A stretch of 64,000 bases of DNA from Fictibacillus nanhaiensis (lineage in GTDB: Bacteria > Bacillota > Bacilli > Bacillales > Fictibacillaceae), in contig JAFHKR010000038.1 in assembly GCA_017052515.1 (NCBI GenBank), positions 434,001-498,000 of the forward strand, read 5' to 3'. Below are positions 52,125 through 63,300 of this stretch, one piece after another. How positions within the stretch are numbered: position 1 is the first letter of the stretch; each line of letters opens with the position of its first letter. The translations under genes were made by a program, and so were the position numbers. The notes beneath the pieces were generated by a model. It searched no databases. It was given only the letters and a program-made list of their open reading frames with translations, and was not told the DNA's origin.

Positions 52125-52949
52125 ATGTTAGAGAAAGTTGAAGAAATATTTAAACATCCAGAAATAATATTACAGCATATTCCGTGGGTAGATATTGAGA
52201 ACTCAATGATTTATATTGGTGGATCTGTTATGGAGGGATTTGGAAACGCAACCTCTGACATAGATGTCTTTGTAATAAGTTCAGACGATCCTACTTCGGA
52301 AGATATAAATTTATCTAATGAAGAACAGCGATTTTTTGAAGGTATGTATTCATTAGTTCACAATATCATTCACGAAGGTATCCGTTATGATTTTACATAT
52401 TGGAATTCAGATAAGGTAAATCATATCAAAAATTCAATTAACAATATTGATTTAAATACGGATTTTCAGATGGTTTTAAATAAGGGTGAAATAGATTTTT
52501 TGCATCGTTTAAAATATGCAAAATCAATAATTAACCACGCAGAATTTTCTGAATTTTTAAAAACTATAAATTTTGATAATCTTCGATATTATATCGCAGT
52601 AACAGAATCACAAGCTTTTGCAGGGACTCTTGAGGATTTACAGGGAGCATTCATTTCAAAAGATTATGGCACGGCATTTTTTCGAGCAAAAAGATTAGTA
52701 GAAATTACATTTACAGCTTTATTAGCATTGCATGGGGAAACTAATCCAAATGTAAAATGGCTTTATCGCAAATTACAGCGATTGAGTGAAACTACAGGTG
52801 ATTTTAATTACTTCTCTAAATTTATGGAATTACAAAATTCTAATTTTGATCCTGCTACTGTAAAAATTTATATTCGTGAATGTGTGAAGTATTGCCAAGA
52901 AATTAACATCGGTATACAAGAACAACTAAAAACGAAGCAGGAAGTATAA
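52125..52949 (+). CDS. Nucleotidyltransferase-fold protein
   Basis: 274 residues. The N-terminal MNT/Pol-beta-like motif IYIGGSVMEGFGNATSDIDV (about 27-46; Gly-Ser, then Asp-x-Asp) is followed by a helical C-terminal region (about 110-270), like HEPN/substrate-binding domains. Transfers a nucleotide or acts on a nucleotidyl group. It comes 2 bp after the CYTH stop. AAAGGGGTG precedes the ATG. Not an MntA-type antitoxin; no HepT partner follows. Confidence 0.75.
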   Translation: MLEKVEEIFKHPEIILQHIPWVDIENSMIYIGGSVMEGFGNATSDIDVFVISSDDPTSEDINLSNEEQRFFEGMYSLVHNIIHEGIRYDFTYWNSDKVNHIKNSINNIDLNTDFQMVLNKGEIDFLHRLKYAKSIINHAEFSEFLKTINFDNLRYYIAVTESQAFAGTLEDLQGAFISKDYGTAFFRAKRLVEITFTALLALHGETNPNVKWLYRKLQRLSETTGDFNYFSKFMELQNSNFDPATVKIYIRECVKYCQEINIGIQEQLKTKQEV

Positions 52950-52964
52950 AGGAGAGTTATATAT

Positions 52965-53219
52965 ATGACAGTCGTTAAAGATATTTTTGTTCAAATCAGG
53001 TCTATCAATGGAAAAACTTATGCAGTTAAACATAATGAGGTTTTTTTACTAGACGGTGTGGGTCTAGAAATATGGCAATTGTTAGATGGGCAAAATACGG
53101 TAATGCAAATTTCAGAGAAAATAGCAGAAAAATACAATAAAAGCGTCAATGACATTACAGAAGATGTAATAGAATTCATCAATGAATTACTTGAAGATAA
53201 GTTAATAGAGATAGAATAG
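52965..53219 (+). CDS. PqqD-family RiPP precursor recognition protein (RRE)
   Basis: 84 residues with the PqqD fold: a short beta-hairpin (DIFVQIRSINGKTYAVK), LDGVGLEIWQLLDGQNTVMQ and the C-terminal helices EDVIEFINELLEDKL. PqqD proteins bind the leader of a ribosomal precursor and present it to a modifying enzyme. A 20-residue candidate precursor lies 73 bp downstream. AAGGAGAG site 9 bp before the ATG. Confidence 0.85.
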   Translation: MTVVKDIFVQIRSINGKTYAVKHNEVFLLDGVGLEIWQLLDGQNTVMQISEKIAEKYNKSVNDITEDVIEFINELLEDKLIEIE

Positions 53220-53292
53220 GAAAGATAAATGAGTTGAGTGATGTCGAGGAAGGGTATTAATGGGAGATTTATACTTAAAGGAGGTGATTTTA

Positions 53293-53355
53293 ATGACTTA
53301 CAAAAAGCCTAAAGTAGTAAAAGTAAAAATGCCGGCTGCAATTATCCAGGGATAA
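53293..53355 (+). CDS. Candidate RiPP precursor peptide, 20 residues
   Basis: MTYKKPKVVKVKMPAAIIQG, preceded by AAAGGAGGTGATTTTA, the strongest ribosome site in the operon. The basic stretch (KKPKVVKVK) could be a leader recognised by the PqqD protein upstream, with a hydrophobic core MPAAIIQG. Followed by a CPBP protease gene and an ABC exporter, the usual partners. No close relative recognised. Size resembles PqqA-type precursors, but the Glu/Tyr pair of PqqA is absent. Confidence 0.7.
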   Translation: MTYKKPKVVKVKMPAAIIQG

Positions 53356-53453
53356 CATAAGAAAAAACTTAAATATAGTTCAAGAAAAAAATCCTAGATT
53401 TGCCCTTCCCCTACATCACTCAACTTTATCTACAAAAGGGTGTGACACTGTTA

Positions 53454-54119
53454 ATGTATATTGAGCTTCTCATTTTTATTGGTGTATTTTTACTTTCGTT
53501 TTATCTTTCACAATTAATCAGAATAAAGATTCGTAATTCGTTAACAGCGGATTTTTCAAGGCACTTACTTTTTTTCTTACCTTTTCTTATTCCTTCAATA
53601 ATTATAGGAGAGCCCTCATTCAGTCATCAGATTACAGACGAAATTTGGTTAGGATATGGAATAGCTATTTTAGCCTCCTTTGTCGGAATAATGTTACAAT
53701 TTAAAGATTTTAATGTTTATTTAAGTAAAGATATATATTACATTATTCAGCCTATAAATCTACGACGTTTAATCATCTCATGCTGGACACTTATAGGAAG
53801 TGCATTTGTTGAAGAATTATTTTATCGTGATTTCCTTCCAGGTTTGGTCCCTTCATGGCCCGTAGCTGCTCAAATATTGATGTGTTCAATATTATTTACA
53901 CTTGCTCACTTTTTACAGCCTAGTACAAAAAAAACGTTTACTATAAAAACATATATGATTATTTTTTCTCTAAGTTTATTCTGGGCTATATCAATTGAAC
54001 TTACTGGATCTATTATTCCAGCCATCTTGGGACATTTAATATATAATTCTCCAAATCTTGTTATTACATGTCTTTGCTATTATTTACCCCGCAAATATAA
54101 CAGCAACTATTCCATATGA
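53454..54119 (+). CDS. CPBP-family intramembrane protease (leader peptidase candidate)
   Basis: The start at 53454 (MYIELLIFIGVFLLSFYL) follows AAAGGGTG; a GTG at 53442 is also possible. About 221 residues with six or so hydrophobic segments. The CPBP/Rce1-type motif EE...R occurs at AFVEELFYRDFLPGLV, then ILFTLAHFLQ with His, then GHLIYNSPN. In bacteriocin and RiPP operons these enzymes cleave leaders or confer immunity. It stands between the precursor and the exporter. Confidence 0.85.
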   Translation: MYIELLIFIGVFLLSFYLSQLIRIKIRNSLTADFSRHLLFFLPFLIPSIIIGEPSFSHQITDEIWLGYGIAILASFVGIMLQFKDFNVYLSKDIYYIIQPINLRRLIISCWTLIGSAFVEELFYRDFLPGLVPSWPVAAQILMCSILFTLAHFLQPSTKKTFTIKTYMIIFSLSLFWAISIELTGSIIPAILGHLIYNSPNLVITCLCYYLPRKYNSNYSI

Positions 54120-54146
54120 ATTTCATGAAAAGAGGAAAGTAAAACT

Positions 54147-54956
54147 ATGTTTCTTACAATACAAGCGACGTTTAGAAGAAACTACTTAGTAATGAGACAT
54201 TCATTACCATACACTTCAATAATCGGAAGTTTATTAAGTGGATTTTATATGATTTTATTTTCTTATTTAATTTATAAAATTATGTTTAATGGAAAGCTAG
54301 ACGATAGTTTTATAAAGTATACCGGTTCAAGTGACTATATAACTTTCGCTGTTTTGGGTAGTACTGTGTATATACTTAGTATTTCAGTCCTACTAATAGT
54401 AAGCCGTTCCTTAATCTCAGAGTTAAGACAAGGAACCCTCGAAACCATTTTTTTGAGTCCAGCCTCAAGGCAAGGATATTTTTTAGGATGTATGTTACAG
54501 GGCTTAATGTTAGTTGGAATTGAATTTATTGGAATATTAGTTATGGGTTTTTTCTTTGGCTTAGATATTACTAATATAAACCCTATTTCAGCAAGTATTA
54601 CCTTGGTGTTAATTATATTTTCTTTTTATTCACAGGCACTAGTTTTAGGAGCAATAATGGTATGGTTTAGGGATACATATATTACACAAAATACACTGAT
54701 TACTTTAATGGGTTTAATTTCAGGTGTTTCTTTCCCAATTGAGTACCTTCCAGACTGGTTACAATATTTAAGTAAAATAATGCCACTTACCTTTGGACTT
54801 GTTGCCTTTCGCGAGACTATTATGTTAGGTGGAGAACTTGTAAGTAGTTTTGAGTCAATCTCATATCTAATTATGCTCACAACATGTTACTTCTTGATTG
54901 GTAAGTATCTATTGATTAAAGTTGAGAAAAACATATTAGAAAAGATTACCGAATAA
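54147..54956 (+). CDS. ABC-2 type exporter permease 1
   Basis: 269 residues with six hydrophobic segments. The conserved ABC-2 stretch is LRQGTLETIFLSPASRQGYF (about 91-110), seen again in the 55953 protein as RARGTLELIFLSPVSRLAV. GTLE(T/L)IFLSP is a shared signature of the two. The permeases presumably form a heterodimer with the ATPase between them in gene order. Exports the peptide product. Confidence 0.85.
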   Translation: MFLTIQATFRRNYLVMRHSLPYTSIIGSLLSGFYMILFSYLIYKIMFNGKLDDSFIKYTGSSDYITFAVLGSTVYILSISVLLIVSRSLISELRQGTLETIFLSPASRQGYFLGCMLQGLMLVGIEFIGILVMGFFFGLDITNINPISASITLVLIIFSFYSQALVLGAIMVWFRDTYITQNTLITLMGLISGVSFPIEYLPDWLQYLSKIMPLTFGLVAFRETIMLGGELVSSFESISYLIMLTTCYFLIGKYLLIKVEKNILEKITE

Positions 54957-54972
54957 TTTTGGAGGATATAAC

Positions 54973-55953
54973 ATGATTAAAGTTGAACAGGTTTATAAAA
55001 CTTATATAAATAAACATAGAAATTTTTTATTTTTTAGTGAAACAAGACAAACAGAGGCAGTTTGCGGAGTAGATCTCTATGTTAATCCTGGAGAAATTGT
55101 AGGTCTTTTAGGTATGAATGGTGCAGGTAAAACGACACTAATAAAAATGATGTCAACCCTACTCTCTCCTACATCTGGTACGATCACAATAGATGGTATG
55201 GATGTAGTTAAAGATGCATTAAAGGTCAAATCAATTGTTAACATGATAGCTGGTGGAGAAAGAATGTTATATTTTAGACTAACCGGCCGTCAAAATTTAG
55301 AGTATTTTGGAAATTTATACGGTTTAAGGGGAAGTTTATTAAAAGATAGAATTAACTACTTATTATCAAAAGTAGGACTAGAAAAAGCAGCTGATACACC
55401 TGTAGAAAGATATTCAAAGGGAATGAAACAAAGACTACAGATAGCAAGAGGTTTAATAAACGATCCCAAATACCTTTTCTTGGATGAACCTACATTAGGA
55501 CTAGATGTAAGTGTAGCTAAAAGGTTACGTGAATTCGTTCAAGAACTTGTTCATCGAGAAGGAAAAGGTATAGTACTAACTAGCCATTATCTTGAGGAAA
55601 TAGAAGAACTATGTGATCGCGTTTATATTGCAAATAATGGAAGAATCATTATGCATGATACTCCCAAAAATCTAGTTTTTAATATTACCCATGGAAATGT
55701 CTTAAATATAGTGGTTCCAGAAATTAACGATAAATTAAATAATAATTTAAGAACCCTTATTGAACTACATAATGCAAATATAGAAATATCGTCAAATGAA
55801 GAGGGGATTTTAATTTCAATTAAAAGTAAAAAAGATATTACAACAGAAGTCGTTCAAACTATCTATAATTCCAACGTTAATTTAATCTCACTTTATATAG
55901 AGAAACCAAAACTGGAAGATGCTATCTTGCAATTAGAAAATGGTGTAGCGTGA
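54973..55953 (+). CDS. ABC exporter ATP-binding protein
   Basis: 326 residues. Walker A GLLGMNGAGKTTLIKMM (about 43-59), signature YSKGMKQRLQIARGL (variant without the usual SGG), Walker B YLFLDEPTLGLD and switch His in VLTSHYLEEIEELC. C-terminal 90 residues as in antibiotic/lipid exporter ATPases (NatA/DrrA/BcrA-like). GGAGG precedes the ATG. Confidence 0.9.
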   Translation: MIKVEQVYKTYINKHRNFLFFSETRQTEAVCGVDLYVNPGEIVGLLGMNGAGKTTLIKMMSTLLSPTSGTITIDGMDVVKDALKVKSIVNMIAGGERMLYFRLTGRQNLEYFGNLYGLRGSLLKDRINYLLSKVGLEKAADTPVERYSKGMKQRLQIARGLINDPKYLFLDEPTLGLDVSVAKRLREFVQELVHREGKGIVLTSHYLEEIEELCDRVYIANNGRIIMHDTPKNLVFNITHGNVLNIVVPEINDKLNNNLRTLIELHNANIEISSNEEGILISIKSKKDITTEVVQTIYNSNVNLISLYIEKPKLEDAILQLENGVA

Positions 55954-56768
55954 TGAAGAATCTAATGACCATTTTTATGGCGGAATTTAAGAAAAGTCAT
56001 TTTTTATATTTTCATACCAATATGATTTATTTTTCGCTTTTGGTTTGGCCAATAATATTATTCTTTTCGGCTTATTATTCTTTTAAACCCTTTGATACAA
56101 AAAGTGAAAATGTTTTGTCAGAGTATGTGAGCAATCAAGAAATTGGATCTTTTTTACTCATTGGATACCTGGGTTATATTTTTTATTTTAGTTTAATGCA
56201 ATCTGCCTTTCAGATGGCACCGGAGCGAGCGCGTGGCACACTTGAACTGATATTCTTGTCGCCGGTATCTAGATTAGCTGTTATTTACGGACGTGCAATG
56301 GCTAATCTTCTAGAAGGAGTATGGTTATTTTTTGTATTTACTGTCTTAGGTTTATTTTTCTTTGGTGATATACAACCTCATAATTGGTGGGGTATTCCGT
56401 TATCTTTATTTTTATTGATTATATCTGCTGTTGTTTGGGGTGGCTTTTTAAATGCTATCTTTTTATTTTCAAGAGATGCTGGCTTTTTTTTCTTAATAAT
56501 ACAAGAACCTCTATTATTATTTTCTGGTGTAAGGATACCTATCCCGGTATTACCTATTTGGGGAAAATTTATTTCTTATTTATTTCCGTTATCATATGTT
56601 CTTTTAATTTATCGTGAAATTGTTATGCGAGGTGCATCATTATTTGAAGTTTCAACTATGATTTATAGTTTGCTTGTAGTAATAATAGTATTTATATTGC
56701 TAACTTCTTGGATTATTAGGAAAGCAGAAAAAAATTCTAAGATTAATGGTTCCATGGCTTTATACTAA
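55953..56768 (+). CDS. ABC-2 type exporter permease 2
   Basis: About 271 residues with six hydrophobic segments and MAPERARGTLELIFLSPVSR (about 88-107). Its start overlaps the ATPase stop (GTGATGA), so GTG at 55950 is also possible. Partner of the 54147 permease in a heterodimeric exporter. Last gene of the operon, followed by a terminator at 56804. Confidence 0.85.
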   Translation: MKNLMTIFMAEFKKSHFLYFHTNMIYFSLLVWPIILFFSAYYSFKPFDTKSENVLSEYVSNQEIGSFLLIGYLGYIFYFSLMQSAFQMAPERARGTLELIFLSPVSRLAVIYGRAMANLLEGVWLFFVFTVLGLFFFGDIQPHNWWGIPLSLFLLIISAVVWGGFLNAIFLFSRDAGFFFLIIQEPLLLFSGVRIPIPVLPIWGKFISYLFPLSYVLLIYREIVMRGASLFEVSTMIYSLLVVIIVFILLTSWIIRKAEKNSKINGSMALY

Positions 56769-57322
56769 ATATAGAAAGAAATATTTTTAATATTTATTAG
56801 CTTAAAAAAACCATACACTGGTCTCTACTAAGGATCTGTGTGTGGTTTTTCCCCTTAAAACAAAAGCGATACTTAGGTAAGAAGTGGAGCATATCCCTAT
56901 TGCTAGTGTTTGCTGTGATATGTTCAAGGTTTTTCTAAAATATTTTATTTCTCATTGGTTTCCATAAGTGATAATGCCTTTTGCCTGAATTATAACTTAA
57001 ATTGAAAGTTTTGGTCGTTATTCTATTCCTTACTCTAAAAATTCATGTGAATTCACAAAGAATAGAATTACAAACTTCTAATTAATTTCATATACCGTAC
57101 ATAAAATATACCCATTATTTATCGATAGGCGTCCAATCTCATTTATTGATTATTTAAGCACCTTATTGGCTTAATTTTTTAACATACAAAATTTTTTTTG
57201 AGCTTATTAAATTAATATTAGTAAATTTGACACTGTCCATTTGGAGTGAGTATCTGTACTATTTTACCAGAATATGATTATTATTGTAATTATATTACAA
57301 AAATGGTGAAAAGAGGGATTTT
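56769..57322. other. Intergenic region before the WapA-like gene
   Basis: 554 bp. The island's terminator (56804-56856), then AT-rich DNA without genes, then copy 2 of the 139-bp repeat that carries the promoter and ribosome site of the WapA-like gene. Confidence 0.6.
56804..56856 (+). terminator. Terminator of the second biosynthetic operon
   Basis: AAACCATACAC pairs with GTGTGTGGTTT (one G-T pair) around an 18-nt loop, followed by T5. Confidence 0.8.
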
Positions 57323-57340
57323 ATGATCAAGGGGAGTAAA
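57203..57340 (+). repeat. Copy 2 of the 139-bp repeat (WapA-like promoter and first codons)
   Basis: Nearly identical to 23314-23452. It contains TTGACA (57228-57233) 18 bp before TATCTG, AGAGGG ribosome site and the ATG at 57323 with codons MIKGSK. Confidence 0.85.
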
Positions 57341-60300
57341 ATGAAGGTTAAGCCTTTAATCATTTGGTTAATGGTTGTAACACTAGTGTTGAGCTCTGTT
57401 CCATGGACAGAAGCACAACCAAAAGTATTTGCACACGGATCAGATAATCACGGGCAAGAAAAGCAAGAGAAAAAAAGCAAGAAAAACAAAAATGTGGAAA
57501 GACTTCATGAAATTAAAGAAAAACGTACAAGTCATTCAAAAACGTTTAAGAATAGTGACTTAACTGAAACGACCGAAATGTATTCTAGCCCAGTTTTCTA
57601 TCAAGAAGAATCTAAAGGTAACTGGCTAGAGATTGATAATACAGTTTCAGAGAGCATTATTGACCAAACAGAGAAAGGAAAATATAAATACAAGAATAAA
57701 GCTAACAAATTTTCCTCATATTTTGCTAGTCATGCAAACAAAGAAATTTTTAAGATTAAGCAAAAGAATCACTGGCTTTCTTATTCAATAAGTGGTGCCT
57801 CCAATGTTGAAGCTAAAGCAAAGGATAATGAAATCGTTTATAAGAATATATTTAAGGATACGGATGCTAAATACCGAATTGGAAGAAAAGGTATAAAAGA
57901 AGATTTTATTCTTCATAGTAAACCAGATTTTAATACAATTACTTTTGACCTTAAAACTAATTTAGAAATTGAACAAAAAGATAATACTTTTGATTTTCTT
58001 GATAAGAAGACGAATGAAGTAATATGGTCTTTTGAACCTTTATTTATGAGGGATTCCAATGATATGGAATCATATAAAAGTACATTTGAATACGTTAAAT
58101 CTCAGGGGAAAAATACACTTGTCCTTCATTTGGATGAAGACTTCCTTAATGATAAAGATACAAAATATCCTGTATATCTAGATCCAACAGTAACGGTTGG
58201 TGGGACATCTAGTACTACGACAGATGCATATGTAGGTGAATATTATAGCCATGTAAATTATGGATCAGACGTTGAGTTACGCACAGGATATGCACCAGGA
58301 GTTTATAGTCATCGTTCTTTTATAAAACCTGGTACAGCTATGCCAAACCTAAATGGTGGGCTTTTGACTGGAGCCACATTTAAAGCTTACAAGTATTACG
58401 AACCAGCTAGTGTAGATACAACGATTAATATCCATAAAGCAAATGCTTCTTGGGCTGAATCTACACTAAAATGGGAGAATCAACCAACTTTTGGGGGTAC
58501 ATATGCAAGTAATACCCTCTCTAAAGGTGAAGCGAATGGTTGGTATTCATGGAATGTTGCTAGTTTAGTAGATTATTGGTATACAAATCCAACAGCATAT
58601 CATGGATTAGTAATGCAAGCTTCTAATGAGAACACAACAGGAAGCTACCGTAAATTTTATGCGAGTGACTACGGTACAGGGAGCTATTCCCCTCGCCTTG
58701 AAGTTAATTACTCGCCAAAACCAACAGTCCCAACTGGCTCAGCTACAGGTAACGGTGCAAACACCGGAAATGGTTATGTCGATTTGAATTGGACAAGTGT
58801 AGCAGGTGCTACAGGATACAAAGTGCTAATTTTTAATGGAAAAGCATACGAGGAAATTGATGTAGGAAATGTTACTGCATGGTCAACAAAAGGCAAAAAA
58901 TTGTGGCCAACTGCTTCACAAATTGCAACAGGAACCTACACGCTAAGAAAAGACGGAACTGGAACAGAATTTTCTGATGATCCACGGCCAGTCTATCAAA
59001 ACTCTGGAGGTACCTATCAGAGTAGTAAGAATTACTGGTTTAGAATAAAAGCTTATAACTCATTAGGTGAGACAGCACAGTCTGATGCATTTATGCCAAC
59101 TATTATAGATCAGACGGCACCTACAAAACCAGGAACACCGACAATCGGCAATGAATTAAATACTCAATTCAGAATTAATTGGCAAGCATCAACTGATTCT
59201 TTATCAGGCGTACAAAAGTATCTGTTATATATGGGAACTACATCTGGTGGGACTAACATCTTAAACGGTGAACCGGTTACCTCAAATACTTACACATTTC
59301 CAACACCACTAGATCCAAGAGTAACATACTACTATTACGTAAAAGCAGTAGATAATAGCGGTAATAGCTCACCTGTTTCAGGAATTGGACAAGCTAAAGC
59401 AAGATTATTGCAAGATGCAAGTCTTCAAGCTGTCTCTATCCCTGACCCGATGGAAGCTGGTGGGGACTATAACGTTGAAATAACATTAAAAAATGAAGGA
59501 ATTGAGACTTGGACGAGTGCACAGAACTTTATGTTGGGTTCAGTAAATGAAACTGATCCATTCTCCAAAATTTTGAGATTACCACTGGGCTCAACTGAGG
59601 TAATTAATAAGGATCAAAGTAAGACGTTTGCTTTGAAATTCAATGGGGGAGATAAAACAGGCCTCTTTAATACTAAGTGGCGAATGTTGAAAATAGGTAC
59701 TGGTTGGTTCGGTGATACGCTTTCTAGAGATGTTCCAGTAGTCGATACTAAAGCGCCTACTGGCTCTATCGTTATTAATAATGGTCAAGAGATTACAAAC
59801 TCACCTAATGTTACCTTGTCTTTAAATGCAACGGACAACACGTCCAGTGGATGGATGCAAAGGTTTAAGAATGAAACAGCTACTTACTCTACTTATGAGC
59901 CTTTTAACACGACTAAACAATGGACACTTTCTGAAGCAAATGGTGAAAAAACAGTAACAGCTATGTTCAAAGATGGATCAGGTAACGAGTCAGTCGAAGC
60001 TTCTGATTCTATTAAACTCGATACAAATTTTCCGACTGCAGTTATTAGTACACCAAAAGAACTAGATTACCTAAACGGTACTATTGAGATAAAAGGTACT
60101 ACGAAAGATGAAGATTTAAGAGAATATTCTTTAGAATACGGAATAGGTGATGTTCCAACTAGTTGGTATTCCATATTAATTAGTGATCGAGTAATAGAAG
60201 ATGGTTTGCTTGCTAATTGGGACACTAGCAGCCTTACAACCGGTAAATATACGATACGTTTAACCGTAACAGATGCTGCAGGGAACACGACCTATGAACA

Positions 60301-63300
60301 AAAGAAGGTTTGGATTGACCAATCAAATAATCAATTAGGATTAGAGGATTTTTGGGGTACAGAATCAACAGCCTCAGGTTTTGGCAGCAGCGATATTAAT
60401 CTATCAAACGGTAATTTAATCTTAAATTATACGGATGCTTCGGTTGATGGGAGACAACTAGATCCTTCAATTGGTAGAACTTACAATAGCCAGGACATAA
60501 ACCTTGGATTATTAGGACAAGGCTGGAGATTGAGCATTGAAACAGCGGTTAATGAAGAGGCTAATGGTGACGTTATTTATAGTGATAGTGATGGGTCTAA
60601 ACACAGATTTATAAAGAATACTGACAATACTTATTCGGCACCAAAGGGTATATTTAAACGTTTAATTAAAAATACGGATGGTAAATTTGTTATAACAGAT
60701 TTAGATCCAGCTAGCATTTCAGAAACTTATTCTGACACTGGTTCTATTTCATCCATTTCAGATAAGAATGGTAACAAAATAACATTTGTTTACACAGATG
60801 GAAAGCTTACAAGCATGAAGGACGATGTAAGCCGCGAAATTTTATTTAAATATGGAACAAATAATTTAATAGATGAAATCATTTTATATACAGGTAATAG
60901 AGTTAAATATGGTTTTAATGAAGAAAACCTACTAAACAAAGTGGAGTTTTTTGATAAGAATGGGGTAAGTTATCGTGTATTAACTTATCGATACAATAGT
61001 CTAAATAAATTAACTCATGCCGTTGATCCTAATGGCAATGCTGTTGTTTATTCTTACAATGGTAACCGTGTTATTAATGCCGCAAGTCAACATACATCAC
61101 GAGAAGCGGCGACTGGAAAGAACCTTGCCCCTGTTACTTTAAATGAAAGTTTAATTTACGATTTAGCAGCAAAAAAAGTTATGTTACGGGTCTCTGGTGC
61201 AGCAGATTCTCAGGAAATTGATTATCTGTTCAATGATGCAGGAAATATTATAGAAACTGTAACAGATCCGAAAGGGTTAGCGATTCGAGAGAAATCGACT
61301 TACCAAGATAATTTATTAAAAGAGTCTATCGATGGTAAAGGGTACAAAACTTCATATACTTACGATACTTTAGGAAACCTGTTAGCCAAAACAGAACCAA
61401 CCTTTACGGATGTAGAAGGTGGGACGGGAACACCTATTACAACCTATGAGTATAAAGCAGGAACAAACCTAGTTGTTAAAGAAACGGATGCATTAGGACG
61501 AAGTGTTACATATGATTATGACACTAAAGGCAACCGTACATTAATGATTGATAGTGAAGGATTTAAAACGACTTATGATTATGATCAGTACGGAAACCTG
61601 TTAAAAGAAACATCTGAACGAGGGGCACTTTATGGTTATCTACCAAACTTTAGTTTTGAAGAAGGAGATACTTCATTTAAAAACTGGAATTCTACAGGTA
61701 CGGTAACATCGGATACTACAAACAAAAAAAGTGGAATCAAAAGTGCTAAGTTAACAGGAACATCAGCAGTGACGAGTGAATTTGTTCCGGTTAAAAAAGG
61801 AAAGCTTCCTGTGCGCGCCTTATACTGGATGAAAGGTGAAGGATTAACGGGTACTGGTATTAAAGGTACACTTTTATTCTATGATGAAAATAAAAGTAAA
61901 ATCTCAGAAACTAGTTCTACACCAACGACTGGTTCAAATGATTGGAAGTTGTTTAACCTTTCAGCTTCAATTCCTGATAATGCAGCATTTATTAGTTTTC
62001 GTGTAGATTCAGCACTGACAGCTGGTAGTGCATTTGTTGATAGTGTTTGGGTTGAGGAAGCAAATATTATTGAACAATCTGAATACAGTACGGATGGATT
62101 ATATTTAGTTACTTCAACAGATGCATATGGTAAAAAGATGAAGTACGAATATGATGCAGCTGGAAATAAGATTTCAGAAACCAATGAATTAAATCAGACT
62201 GCTCTATATAATTATGATGCAGATAGAAAAGTCATAGAAGAGATCGATAGAATAGGTAAAAAGACAGTAAATAAATATGATTTAAATGGAAACTTGTTGC
62301 AAGTAACCAATCCATTAAATCAAGTTACTGAATTTACGTATGATGAGAACAATCGTCAAACTCTTATTAAAAATCCTGAAGTAACAAAGACGTTTTATGT
62401 TGGTCAAACTCCTCAAACGCCAGAGAAGGTTGTTGTTACAGAAGTAGATGAGTACAATGAGTTCGGTCAGAAAGTAGCAGAGAAAGATGGGAATGGAAAC
62501 GTATCAACATTCGTATATGATAAGGCCAATCGTTTAATTACGACTACCGATCCCCTTAAAAACAAAGCTGTATACGTTTATGACGCGAATGATAACAAGA
62601 TAAAAGAAGAAGATTGGGCGTATGATGTTTCTACTAGTACTCCTCATATTAAAGGAACAACTCTATATAATTATGATGAGTTAAATAGAGAGATATCATT
62701 TACAGATTCATCTGGAAATCCAAATAGTATTGTAGAGAAAACTAAATATGATGCTGTTGACAATGAGATCAAGACAATTAGTGGGGTAGGAGTAACAACA
62801 GAGTTTCAATTTGATAAGAACAATGAAAGCATCTATACAAAGGAATCATCAACACCTGTTACAGAAACTTGGGCCTTGTATGATGGTAATGGAAATTTAG
62901 CTATTTCATTAGACAAGCAAGGGGCTAGCTATAATACACATGATGCTAACGGAAACTTGTTGGAAGTCATCGATGAAGAGGGAAAAAAGACGAGCTATTC
63001 TTACAACGCAGCTGGAGATAAAATAAAACAGGTTGATGCTACAGGAACAGAAACGACTTGGGAGTATGATGCTGAGGGACAGCTTACAAGTGAAGCGGTT
63101 AAGATAGTAAATCCCGACACGAATGAAGTTAAACATCAAATTACGGAATATCAATATGATGCATTCGGTCAAGTTACTAAAAGAACTCATAAAGAAAAGA
63201 CTAATGAGAGTACCATAACATCAAAGGAAGTAAGTCTTGAGTACGATGAGTTAGGCAGACTTGTTAAAGAGTCGGGTAGTGCAGAGGGCAAATTAACAGA

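Noticed and set aside
52125-52949. Nucleotidyltransferase as an MntA-type antitoxin
   Set aside because: Twice the length of MntA, has an extra helical domain, and no HepT gene is adjacent.
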